From: Olivibacter jilunii
GTDB taxonomy: Bacteria > Bacteroidota > Bacteroidia > Sphingobacteriales > Sphingobacteriaceae
Direction of reading: 5' to 3'
DNA length: 64,000 nucleotides
Assembly (NCBI RefSeq): GCF_900607235.1
Contig: NZ_LR027848.1
Coordinates: 1,296,297 to 1,360,296 of the forward strand
This document shows positions 1-8,526 of the stretch, one piece after another; positions within the stretch are counted from its first letter, which is position 1, and every line of letters starts with the position of its first letter. A program made the translations under genes and the position numbers. The notes beneath the pieces were generated by a model. It worked only from the letters and a program-made list of their open reading frames with translations. It had not been told where the DNA came from and did no database searches.

Positions 1-140
1 AGCGTAGTCTTACCGACGCCTCGCGGTCCGGTAAGGCCGATCATTCGGCTTTCCCAATTTATTTCTGCATAGGTATAGCGAAGAAAGCTTGTATCAATAG
101 CCTGTAAAAGCTTATGAAAATATTCCAATAATTTCTCCAT
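1..140 (-). CDS. AAA ATPase, N-terminal fragment (runs off the window)
   Basis: Reading the minus strand from the ATG at 140 gives about 46 residues, beginning MEKLLEYFHK and ending in a P-loop, GPRGVGKTT, at the window edge. This is the layout of the short-N-terminus AAA ATPases of the DUF4143/ATP-binding family, in which Walker A lies 30-45 residues from the start; the gene at 17954-19126 has the same layout. The C-terminal part is outside the window, so the exact subfamily cannot be decided. Upstream lie a Bacteroidota -7 box and two palindromes (separate entry). The role is unknown; many members of the family carry a C-terminal nuclease-like domain. Confidence 0.75.
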   Translation of the reverse strand, partial: MEKLLEYFHKLLQAIDTSFLRYTYAEINWESRMIGLTGPRGVGKTT

Positions 141-155
141 AGCAGTTAATTTTCA

Positions 156-219
156 CAAAGATAGCTATTTTGCACTGTAATAGTGCAAATTTCAGTAAAA
201 AATGCACTGTGAGAGTGCA
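156..219 (-). promoter_or_regulatory. Promoter with paired palindromes upstream of the AAA ATPase
   Basis: On the minus strand a -7 box TATCTTTG (163-156) lies 15 bp before the ATPase start, with TTG at 188-186 as a possible -33 (spacer 22). Two 17-bp dyads of form TGCACT-N5-AGTGCA occupy 171-187 and 203-219. Their centres are 32 bp apart, about three helical turns. The first dyad fills most of the spacer between -33 and -7, so a protein bound there should block RNA polymerase. An equally spaced pair occurs at 4189-4237. Confidence 0.6.
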
Positions 220-240
220 AAATAGCACGCTTATGGATTT

Positions 241-693
241 TTATCCTGCCGGTTGAATGGGTTTAGGGATTTCCCGTACTTCTACCGTTCCGCCATATAA
301 CAAAACCGGGACGGATTTGGCGAGCTCCAGGGCTTGCTCTATACTTGCAGCACGTAGTACAACCTGGCTTACAACACGAAGATTGCCGGAAAGCACGCTT
401 TCTTTTTTTACGGTTTCCCCTCCGGTACCTGATACAGTGTAGCTTTCTCCGGGAAAAGCAAAGCTGAGCACATATATGCCTGCTGCTTTCCATTGCTCAA
501 TCAAATTGTTCCATTGCACACCTGCCGATTTAACCTGCGCTTCACTATAGGTTTCGGGTACACGTACTAATAAACTGAATTGTTTCATTTCCTGGTGTTT
601 TGCGGTTAACGTCAATGCTTGGGCTGACTGATTGAAGGTTCTGTAACTTATCAATGCCAGGCCTGCAAAGACGGCTAATAGACCTAGTTTCAT
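241..693 (-). CDS. YciI/YCII-related domain protein with N-terminal membrane anchor
   Basis: A 150-residue protein. Residues 1-20 are hydrophobic after MKLG and look like a signal anchor or signal peptide. From about residue 36 (MKQFSLLVRVP) the sequence resembles the dimeric alpha+beta barrel of YCII-related (DGPF) proteins, with the usual pattern MKQFxLLxR, then a helix rich in W and Q, then the GESYTVSGTGG and SVLSGNLRVVSQVV stretches. Function in this family is poorly known. The export signal is unusual, because most YciI proteins are cytoplasmic; the Met at about residue 36 could be an alternative cytoplasmic start. An AraC gene lies 60 bp upstream on the same strand and may be co-transcribed. 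Confidence 0.65.
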   Translation of the reverse strand: MKLGLLAVFAGLALISYRTFNQSAQALTLTAKHQEMKQFSLLVRVPETYSEAQVKSAGVQWNNLIEQWKAAGIYVLSFAFPGESYTVSGTGGETVKKESVLSGNLRVVSQVVLRAASIEQALELAKSVPVLLYGGTVEVREIPKPIQPAG

Positions 694-753
694 ATACTTT
701 TTTTATGCAAAGATGGCGCGTTGGAAAAAGCAATCCTTGTAAAAAATCATTGA

Positions 754-1524
754 TTACCAAAAAGAAGGTGATTTGAAAAAATCAGTGGGTGTTTGCCCGG
801 TAAATAGCTTGAAATCCCGGTTGAAATGGGGTTGATCGTAATAACCGTTTTCAAAGACCAGGTCAAGAAGCGATGCCGGATTAGGTTGATGAACAATAGC
901 GTTCATTTTTATAATCTGCGAAAATTGTTTAGGAGAAGCTCCTGTTACTTTTCTAAACCGCTTTTCGAAGGCGTCTTGGCTGATGCATAAAGCCGCAGCA
1001 AGCTCCTTTATTCGGATATTTCCCCTTGTTGAATGGATTTTATGGATCGCTTCTGTTACCAATAGATCGGGCGTACGGTTAATCAGTATGGAGATTAAAA
1101 ATTCCTCCATGCAGGCGATTCTCAATTGGTTGTTGCTCATTTCGGCTAGGCGCTCTTCCACAAGTGCTAGCGTGGCGGGTGGTATATAATGGTCTAAGGG
1201 AACGGTCTGCTCAAATAAGTTGTAAAGCGGTTGTCTGAAAAAGGCAGACAGGCCCTGTTCACTGAATGAGACAATAAGGGTGCCTGAGTTTTTCTTATAA
1301 TGGATAAACCGAACGGACTTTCGCAATCCTGACAAGGCGATGTTTGGTAAATCGACGGAGCGGTCGTTGTTTATATACGATATTTGGCCGCTAAGACGAA
1401 AAGCTAAAGCAAATGAGGCATTAGGTACCACTTGGTTGGTTGTATCATACTGGCTTTCAATGATTTTATAATCTTTGATAAATGGCGTTAATTGAGCCGT
1501 AGGTATGTACGTTGTAATTTTCAT
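754..1524 (-). CDS. AraC-family transcriptional regulator
   Basis: 256 residues. The N-terminal half (about 1-150) is a small sensor barrel of the type called DUF6597 (starts YIPTAQLTPFIKDYKIIES). The C-terminal 100 residues carry two helix-turn-helix motifs. The first follows IRIKELAAALCISQDAFEKRFRK; the second is the family signature ending GYYDQPHFNRDFKLFTGQTP. The product should be a cytoplasmic DNA-binding regulator. It lies directly upstream of the YciI-like gene on the same strand (60 bp gap), which is its most likely target or partner. The ligand is unknown. Confidence 0.85.
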   Translation of the reverse strand: MKITTYIPTAQLTPFIKDYKIIESQYDTTNQVVPNASFALAFRLSGQISYINNDRSVDLPNIALSGLRKSVRFIHYKKNSGTLIVSFSEQGLSAFFRQPLYNLFEQTVPLDHYIPPATLALVEERLAEMSNNQLRIACMEEFLISILINRTPDLLVTEAIHKIHSTRGNIRIKELAAALCISQDAFEKRFRKVTGASPKQFSQIIKMNAIVHQPNPASLLDLVFENGYYDQPHFNRDFKLFTGQTPTDFFKSPSFW

Positions 1525-1586
1525 TATAGGGGTAGCCTGCGTCCGTTTTCGTATTCTATGATAAATATAGTGAATAGAAAGGGAAT

Positions 1587-3967
1587 TTACTCATTTCGTA
1601 AACTCCTCACCGGATTGGCGGTTGCTGCTTTAATGGCTTGAAAGCCAACAGTGAGCAGGGTGATCACCAGCGCCAGTACAGCCGCTACGAGAAAAACAAG
1701 CCAGCTGATGTGAACACGGTAATCATAATTGTTAAGCCACTGGCTAAGGTAATACCACGCGACGGGCACGGCGATGATGCAGGAAGTGCTTACCAACAGG
1801 ATGAACTCTTTGGAAAGCAATTGCAGTAAGTTAGCGACGCTGGCGCCTAATACTTTGCGGATGCCGATTTCTTTCGTCCGTTGCTCGGCCACAAAACTGG
1901 CCATGCCGAAAAGTCCCAGACAGGAGATGAAGATGGCCAGTACGGCAAAGTAAGAAGAAAGCTTCCCGATGCGTTCTTCTACCTTGAATTTGTCTCCGAA
2001 TGCTTCGTCCACAAAGGAGTAATTAAAGGGTACGTCTTCCACGTATTTTTTCCAAACACCTTCAATGGCGCTAATGGATCGTCCCGCGTTCTGTTTGGGG
2101 TTTAGTTTCAGTACGATATTCACCATAGCATCATACGAATCGAGATGATAGAGCGTGGGGCGTACCGGAAAGAAAGGTGATTCCTGCAGGATATCGTTCA
2201 CGACACCTATAATGGTGAAACGCTCACCGCCTTGTCGGATTGTTTTCCCGACAGGATCTTTAAATCCCATAAACCTGGCGGCGGATTCATTGATGATAAA
2301 AGCCATGGAATCGGTAGCGAATGCTTTTGAAAAATCTCTCCCCGCCTTTATTTGCCATTGCACGGTTTTACCAAAATCAACGGATACCGAGTTGTTCGGA
2401 AAGTCGGTCGCCAAATCGGGGTCTTTGCCTTCCCAATCAAAACCGCCGTTGCTATTCCATACCCCGGTAAGGAGCTGACAACCGGCCATTTCTTCAATGG
2501 CACCGGCGTTTTTCAGGTCTGTTCTGAAGGCTTCAAAATGTTGTCTCAGTTCACCTTCGAGGGGCAGGTTTATCAATCCCTTTTTGGTATAACCGACCGG
2601 TCGGCTTTTGGCATGCTGAATTTGCTGATAGACGATAATGGTACCGATGATCAGCATAATGGAAACCGTAAACTGTACAACCACGAGTACTTGGCGCGGC
2701 ACCGAAGCAAATCGGCCAACTTTGAATGTCCCTTTCAGTACTTTCAAGGGTTGGAACGATGACAAATAGAACGCCGGATAGCTACCGGCCAATAAGCCGG
2801 TGATGACTATAAAGGCCAGGCTGGTGCACCAGAATAGGGGGTTGAGCCAAGGGATTTCGATTTTTTTGTCGGCCACCTCATTAAAAGAAGGTAGGAATAA
2901 GATGACTAATAGCAAGGAGAGTACAAAAGCGATCAGCACGGTGATATACGATTCTGCAAAGAACCTGCCGATAAGTTGCAGGCGATGCGAGCCGACGGTT
3001 TTACGGATGCCCACTTCCTTGGCGCGCTTTTCACTTCGTGCGGTCGTCAGGTTCATGAAATTAATGCAGGCCAATAGCAACACAAAGCCGCCGATGAGGC
3101 TAAACAATCGTACGTACTGGATACTCCCCCCGGTATTGATACCATTGCGGAATTCATTATACAAATTCCATTTACGCATGGGTGCAAGAAAACCACCCAG
3201 TTAGTTTTCGCTTCGTCTTTCCCTACCTTATCTGACTTTACATGTTTGATTTTACGGGAAATATTCTCCATATCGCCCTGTTCGGTAAGCTGCACAAAGG
3301 TTTGGCTGAAGTTGCTGCCCCATGGTTTTTCCATTTTGTTGACCCAGGGGTTTTGAATGATCCATAAAGACCAGGGCAGGATAACTTTTACCTTATTGAA
3401 AGAGCTGTTGTTGGGTAGGTCTTCATAAACACCGGTTACCTTCACCTCTTGGCTGCGGTCTACCCTCAAGGTTTTTCCCATGGGATCTTCCTCGCCAAAT
3501 AGGGCTTGGGCCGCAGAGGCGGATAGTAAAATGGAATGCGGATCATGTAAGCCGGCACGTGTTCCCTTCAGCATTTGCAAACTGAGCATTTCAGGGGCGT
3601 CTTCTTCGAAATAGATGCCTTCTTGGCTGATATGTTTGTCGCCCACAGAGAGCAAAGGGTTGTAATACCAGGATGCCTGTACCACATATTTGAAATCATT
3701 TCCGTATTTAGCCCGTAATTCCGGGCCCATCAATGCAGGGTTGGCGCTCTGTGTACCTATTTTACCGTTAAAATTGGCATGTTGCATCACTTGTGCGATG
3801 CGATCATAGTTTTTGTGGTAGCTATTGTACGTGAGTTCGTCATATACCCATAAACCGATCAGCATGACGACGGCCATCCCCACGGCAAGTCCCCCGATAT
3901 TGATAGCGCTATACCCTTTGCTTTTAACCAGGTTGCGCCAGGTGGTTTTCAAATAGTTTTTGATCAT
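1587..3967 (-). pseudogene. MacB/FtsX-type ABC permease, interrupted by one frameshift
   Basis: Two overlapping reading frames together match the intact permease at 19300-21681 almost residue for residue. The first frame (3967 to about 3180) covers the N-terminal membrane segment (LAVGMAVVMLIGLWVYDEL) and the MacB-like periplasmic core. The second (from the ATG at 3179 to 1587) begins MRKWNLYNEF and carries the three central and the C-terminal membrane segments, ending ATANPVRSLRNE. The total span is 2381 nt against 2382 nt in the paralogue, so exactly one base is missing, at the GGG run 3180-3182. The ATG next to the break could allow the second half to be translated alone. No ATPase gene is adjacent. 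A sequencing error at the homopolymer cannot be excluded. Confidence 0.85.
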
Positions 3968-4013
3968 AGCGTTTATATTCCGCGACCGATTTCCGGTGTT
4001 TAGCAGAAGGCTA

Positions 4014-4118
4014 TCATCAACTAAGCCAAAAATGTAAATGACTGATTTTGTGTTGTATAAGCTATTGATTGGTGGTGTAACTGTTCGATATTGAACACTC
4101 GCTGTTCATTTGTGGACG
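4014..4118 (-). promoter_or_regulatory. Sigma54-like promoter and two upstream dyads for the first FtsX permease
   Basis: Minus strand: TTGG-N8-ATGA at 4029-4014 has the -24/-12 spacing of sigma54 promoters, although the -12 element is GA rather than GC. Exactly 53 bp upstream of the -24 end begins a 16-bp dyad TGTTCGATATTGAACA (4082-4097), followed with a 21-bp period by a weaker copy TGTTCATTTGTGGACG (4103-4118). The same arrangement precedes the other two permeases (21740-21844 and 37022-37130). The intergenic stretch 3968-4267 contains this element, the palindrome pair at 4189-4237, and no gene that I can support. Confidence 0.5.
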
Positions 4119-4188
4119 GATAGGTTTGATTGCATGATCTCATTCGATATCGGCAAACCGAGAACGGCCTCTTTATAAAAGGGTACAT

Positions 4189-4237
4189 TGCACTATGATA
4201 GTGCAAAATGTTATAAAAAATGCACTGTCATAGTGCA
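4189..4237. repeat. Second copy of the TGCACT-N5-AGTGCA palindrome pair
   Basis: Dyads at 4189-4205 and 4221-4237 have the same arms as the pair at 171-219 and the same 32-bp centre-to-centre distance. The TAAAAAATGCACT joint between the two dyads is also conserved. Here there is no AAA ATPase gene: the pair sits between the 3' end of the GntR gene and the permease promoter. It may be a relic of a lost ATPase gene or a mobile operator-like repeat. Confidence 0.7.
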
Positions 4238-4267
4238 AAATGAAGATAAAATTAATTTATAGAAAAC

Positions 4268-4984
4268 TTAGCTACGGGCGAAAAGGCGAGCGAAATGATT
4301 ATCAAGATGCTTTCGCATGGCATTCCGGAATACCTCGGGATTACCAACTTTTAAAATGTCAACCAAACCCCGATGCGAAATGAATGTTTTCGATTGAGAG
4401 GCTTTGGTTAATAAGCCGCTCGTATGTACATATTGAAACACCGGTAAAAGCATATGCTGGAAATCTTTCAGCATTTGATTGCCTGATATTTCATAGAGCT
4501 TCCCGTGAAAAGCGATTTCATCTATAATATTAAATAGGGTCGCGTCCGGATTCAAGGGCTCATTGGCAACAATTTTGTCCAATTCTTCCAGGTCGGTATC
4601 CGTAATACGTTCAAATAGTAAGTCCGCCATACCAACCTCCAGCACCAAGCGCATTTCAAATAAATCCCGTAAGGTTTTCTCAGCTAATATGCTCGGATGG
4701 AGCGATTTTTTTAAAGGTGAGAGCAAGTCCGGATTGGTGAGCACAGCACCACGATGCTTTTTCGAATCGATCAGTCCTACCATGCGCAGCCGCAACATCG
4801 CTTCGCGGATAACCGTGCGGCTCACGCCCAAAATTTCAGCGAGCTCCACTTCTTTTGGAAGCGCATCCCCAACTTTCAAGCCCTTATTAATAAATAAGTC
4901 GATAATCTTCATTTCTACTCGATCGACCAGACTGGAAGTGTCTAATGTGCCAAATTGCTCTGAGATTGTGCTTTTACTGCTCAT
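4268..4984 (-). CDS. nanR: GntR/FadR-family regulator of the sialic-acid locus
   Basis: 238 residues. The N-terminal winged helix (about 17-85) carries the GntR pattern LPKEVELAEILGVSRTVIREAM, and the C-terminal all-helical FCD domain (about 100-230) has the metal/ligand residues DEIAFHGKLY, SHRGL and MRKHLDNHF. FCD-type GntR proteins usually repress sugar-acid catabolic genes and release DNA on binding the sugar acid or a phosphorylated product. The gene is transcribed divergently from susC and the sialic-acid genes, with GT-N3-AC dyads between them, so control of that operon and of itself is the likely role. The ligand is inferred, not shown. The symbol is given by function, since E. coli NanR belongs to the same family. 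Confidence 0.85.
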   Translation of the reverse strand: MSSKSTISEQFGTLDTSSLVDRVEMKIIDLFINKGLKVGDALPKEVELAEILGVSRTVIREAMLRLRMVGLIDSKKHRGAVLTNPDLLSPLKKSLHPSILAEKTLRDLFEMRLVLEVGMADLLFERITDTDLEELDKIVANEPLNPDATLFNIIDEIAFHGKLYEISGNQMLKDFQHMLLPVFQYVHTSGLLTKASQSKTFISHRGLVDILKVGNPEVFRNAMRKHLDNHFARLFARS

Positions 4985-5007
4985 AGGGTGTTATGCTAAA
5001 CTTGCAA

Positions 5008-5109
5008 CAAAGATAATGAATTGCAATCGTTATTATGTTATACATATACTTGTTTTTTTCTTGCATATTATTTTTTTAATCTCTATATTTGTGCATTATG
5101 TAATACTTA
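5008..5109. promoter_or_regulatory. Divergent control region of nanR and the sialic-acid operon
   Basis: Plus strand: TTG (5061-5063), 20 bp, then TATATTTG (5084-5091), a textbook Bacteroidota promoter for susC. Minus strand: TATCTTTG at 5015-5008 is the -7 of nanR. Two FadR/GntR-type half-site pairs are present: TATGT-TAT-ACATA (perfect, 5034-5046) and TATGT-AAT-ACTTA (5097-5109). Their centres are 63 bp apart, about six helical turns. The first covers the -33 position of nanR and the second lies at the expected susC start point, so bound NanR could repress both promoters, possibly by looping. Confidence 0.6.
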
Positions 5110-5135
5110 ATACTTTTATACCTGAACTAGTAATT

Positions 5136-8100
5136 ATGAGAGTAAACTTAAAAATCCACCTTGTAGCGATACTATGTACGCTGATAGTGGGCTATGAGCA
5201 AGCGTATGCACAGACGAAACGGATTGTCGGTCAGGTTGTTGATGCAACAACGAACGAAGTCTTGCCGGGCGTTACCATTACGCGCAAATCAACGGGAACA
5301 GCGGTACAGAGCGATCTGGAGGGGAAGTTTAGTTTAGATGCGGAACCGCAGGATGTGCTGATGGTAACCTATACGGGCTACACGCCAAAGGAAATTATTG
5401 TGGGGAAAGAAACCCGGCTCCGCATTAGCCTTGAAGTGAATGTGCAAACAATGGATGAAGTGGTGGTGGTAGGTTATGGAACACAGAGCCGATCGAACAT
5501 CACCGGTTCCATTGCTAAATTGGATAAAAAAGTACTTGAAAATGTACCGCGCGCAAACGTAGCTTCGGCCTTGCAGGGTGCTGTGCCGGGTTTACAAGTA
5601 GTTAATAAAACCGGGCAACCGGGTGCTGCTCCGATGTTGCGTCTACGAGGTGGCGCCTCCATCAATAATCCGGGAGGGCCCTTGGTTGTGGTTGATGGGG
5701 TTATACGCGATTTAAATGATATTGCTTCAGAGAATATCGAGTCGATGGAGTTATTGAAAGATGCTTCGGCCACCGCGATTTATGGCGCCAGGGCAAATAA
5801 TGGGGTTTTATTGGTGACTACGAAAACGGGTAAGGCCGGTACGGCGCAGATCACGTATAAGTTTACCGGTGGATTTAATCAACGGAGAAACGGTTATCGA
5901 TATATGAATGCCGGTGACTATATCTACTACACGCGTTTGGGTTATTTGAATGCGAACAGAACGGAGGCACAAGTGAATAGCTCCCGTGGGCTTGGACTGC
6001 TGACTGATCCGGCTAATTTAGCGACTTTTGATATTCGGCGGTATACACCGGAGCTTAACTATCTTGTAAACGAGGGCTGGGCTGTGCTGGATGACCCATA
6101 CGGCGGCCAAATTATTTATAAAGATCACGGTGGTGAGGTGGAGGATATTTTATTCAGAAACACCACAACGCAGGATCATTATGTCAATGTTACGGGCGGG
6201 AATGAACGGGGTAAGTATTTTGCCTCCTTTGATGCCTATAATGAAAAAGGGGTGATTGTGGGTTCGGATTATAAACGCTACTCGGCAGACGTAAATGGCT
6301 CGTACAAAATAAAACCTAATTTGGAGGTGTCTACGGGTGTTACGCTATCTACTTCCTCTCAGTATGGTGTTGCGGGGTCAGAAGTAAATGCGCTATATCG
6401 GACGCTGGCCATTTGGCCAACGTTCAATCCCTGGCTCGATGAAGCGAAGACTTTACCGAACCCCGGGAATGGGGTTAATGACGGGAACCCCTTGTATTGG
6501 TTATCACGTATCTCCCGAAAAAATGAAACCAATCGCGTCATTGTAAATGGCTCGTTGAAATGGGACATTCTTCCCGGCTTCTATTTTAAAGCTACTGCCA
6601 ATGCTTATATGCTCGAGCAGTTTAATGAGTCCTTTCAGAAGTCTACACAAACCTATGCTAACATCTTTTCGGATCCACCATCTATCGGTAGTACTTCCAG
6701 AGATGCTTACCGAAACTTGAATCGGGATTTTCAGACGCAGTTCAATGGCCTGTTCAATTATACCAAAACCTTTAACGATAAGCATAATTTCAATGCCATG
6801 GTTGGGGCGGAATACTACAATGTAAAAACGGATTACATGCAGGTGTACGGAAAAAATGCACCAACCGATGATATACCTACGGTAAATGCCTCGACGGTTT
6901 TTGTACCGGGAGATAACACCAGCACGCAGTCGGAATACCGCATTATATCTTCTTTGGGCCGCCTGGCCTATGACTTTGACGGTAAGTATTTAATTAATGC
7001 GGTCTATCGCTTGGATGCGGCGTCCAGCTTAGCGGCCGGAAATCGTACCGGATTCTTTCCGGGGATTTCAGCGGGTTGGAATATGCATCAGGAACACTTT
7101 TTTGCAGCATCGGCCCTATCGAAATATATCTCGACCTTCAAACCTAGGGTGAGTTATGGTGAGAACGGGAATATTTCGGGGCTGGGCAGGTACGAAGTGC
7201 AGGGAACCTATAGCCTGCAGACCAACTATAACGGTGTGGCGGGTTACTTAAACACCGAACCGGTTAATAGCAACTTGGCCTGGGAGAAGAGTAAAACGAC
7301 AGGGCTAGGATTGGATCTGGGGCTATTCGATAATAGAATAACGCTGTTGTTCGATTATTACGATCGCCGGACGAGTAACTTGTTGACCGATTTGTCTCTT
7401 CCAAGTTATATCGGGTTTTCTTCGATTACCACCAACCTGGGTACCTTACAAAATAAAGGATATGAGTTTGCTTTGAATGCGCAGCTACTGCGTAAGCCGG
7501 AAGGTATTAACCTGAATGTGGGTATCAATGCGGCTTTTGTTAAGAACAAAATTTTAGAATTACCCTATAATGGCAACGAGCATAATCGCCAGGGCGGCTT
7601 ACAGGTCTATGATCCGAAATCAGGTCAGGTCGTTTGGGTCGGTGGTTATCAGGAGGGGCAATCGATGGGCGACATTTATGCCTATAAACAGGTTTCTATT
7701 TTTAAGGATGAACAAGAGGTGCAACAGTTGGCCGGTAATCGAACCGATGCTATTGCCGGGATTACCGGACCTAATTTGCCGGCCGGGCCGAATGGACGCA
7801 TCACACCGGGCGACGTAAACTGGCTGGATGTAGATGGCAATAATATCATCGATTCGCGCGATCAGGTCTATATCGGTAATATTAATCCGAAATGGACGGG
7901 GGGATTTACAACCAATTTAAGCTATAAAGCCCTGAGCTTATTTACGAACTGGGAGTTTGCGTTGGGACATACCATCTATAACGATTTGGTAGCGCGGACC
8001 TTGGGAAATTATCAGGGAACTTTCAATTACATCGAGCTGCAGAAACAGGCTTGGTCTCCAACAAATACGGTAACGGATATTCCAAAAGTATATTTTGCCG

Positions 8101-8435
8101 ATCAGGTGGCGGGTTCGAAACAGAATTATACGCGCGGAAATAACGCAAACCCGGTGTTGAACAGTAATAATTCCAGGTTCTATGAAAAAGGGGATTACCT
8201 GGCTTTGCGTGAAATCACCTTGTCGTACGATCTGCCCAAAAGCCTATTATCAAAAACGCATTTGCTTTCGCAGGCTAGAGCATATGTAAGTGCTAACAAT
8301 TTGTTTTACATCACCGGGTTTTCGGGCCCGACGCCTGAGCCGCCGGTGAACGCGAGTAACCTCGCGACGGGAATATACAGTGGTACGTATCCAACGCCAC
8401 GCTCTTTTGTCATAGGTGTTCAGGTTTCATTTTAA
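5136..8435 (+). CDS. SusC/RagA-like TonB-dependent outer-membrane transporter (NanO-like)
   Basis: 1099 residues from the ATG at 5136. This start is chosen because it begins a clean signal peptide (MRVNLKIHLVAILCTL, cleavage after AYA) about 45 bp after the promoter; the open frame upstream overlaps nanR antisense. Domains in order: a carboxypeptidase-like beta sandwich (about 27-110), a TonB-box region MDEVVVVGYGTQ, a plug (about 120-230, with ANVASALQGAVPGLQV and LKDASATAIYGARANNG), then the 22-strand barrel ending in aromatic Phe (VQVSF). It should import sialic acid or sialoglycan pieces together with the SusD lipoprotein downstream. Comparable transporters of Tannerella and Bacteroides are called NanO. 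Confidence 0.93.
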   Translation: MRVNLKIHLVAILCTLIVGYEQAYAQTKRIVGQVVDATTNEVLPGVTITRKSTGTAVQSDLEGKFSLDAEPQDVLMVTYTGYTPKEIIVGKETRLRISLEVNVQTMDEVVVVGYGTQSRSNITGSIAKLDKKVLENVPRANVASALQGAVPGLQVVNKTGQPGAAPMLRLRGGASINNPGGPLVVVDGVIRDLNDIASENIESMELLKDASATAIYGARANNGVLLVTTKTGKAGTAQITYKFTGGFNQRRNGYRYMNAGDYIYYTRLGYLNANRTEAQVNSSRGLGLLTDPANLATFDIRRYTPELNYLVNEGWAVLDDPYGGQIIYKDHGGEVEDILFRNTTTQDHYVNVTGGNERGKYFASFDAYNEKGVIVGSDYKRYSADVNGSYKIKPNLEVSTGVTLSTSSQYGVAGSEVNALYRTLAIWPTFNPWLDEAKTLPNPGNGVNDGNPLYWLSRISRKNETNRVIVNGSLKWDILPGFYFKATANAYMLEQFNESFQKSTQTYANIFSDPPSIGSTSRDAYRNLNRDFQTQFNGLFNYTKTFNDKHNFNAMVGAEYYNVKTDYMQVYGKNAPTDDIPTVNASTVFVPGDNTSTQSEYRIISSLGRLAYDFDGKYLINAVYRLDAASSLAAGNRTGFFPGISAGWNMHQEHFFAASALSKYISTFKPRVSYGENGNISGLGRYEVQGTYSLQTNYNGVAGYLNTEPVNSNLAWEKSKTTGLGLDLGLFDNRITLLFDYYDRRTSNLLTDLSLPSYIGFSSITTNLGTLQNKGYEFALNAQLLRKPEGINLNVGINAAFVKNKILELPYNGNEHNRQGGLQVYDPKSGQVVWVGGYQEGQSMGDIYAYKQVSIFKDEQEVQQLAGNRTDAIAGITGPNLPAGPNGRITPGDVNWLDVDGNNIIDSRDQVYIGNINPKWTGGFTTNLSYKALSLFTNWEFALGHTIYNDLVARTLGNYQGTFNYIELQKQAWSPTNTVTDIPKVYFADQVAGSKQNYTRGNNANPVLNSNNSRFYEKGDYLALREITLSYDLPKSLLSKTHLLSQARAYVSANNLFYITGFSGPTPEPPVNASNLATGIYSGTYPTPRSFVIGVQVSF

Positions 8436-8526
8436 GGCGATAAATCGGTGAGATCATCCTTTATCAAATGAACGAATGTAAAAAATAGTATAGCAACTTC
8501 ATTGCCATTGAAAAAAAATTATTTAA

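Noticed and set aside
2155-3204. Several antisense frames of 60-136 codons inside the first permease
   Set aside because: They are shadows of the coding frame; no homology-like motifs or hydrophobicity pattern supports them.
4021-4206. A 61-residue minus-strand frame in the permease leader
   Set aside because: It is rich in rare composition, covers the dyads and sigma54-like element, and has no recognisable features.
4563-5135. N-terminal extension of the SusC frame by 191 codons
   Set aside because: It is antisense to nanR, has no signal peptide, and crosses the predicted promoter; the ATG at 5136 starts a normal signal peptide.
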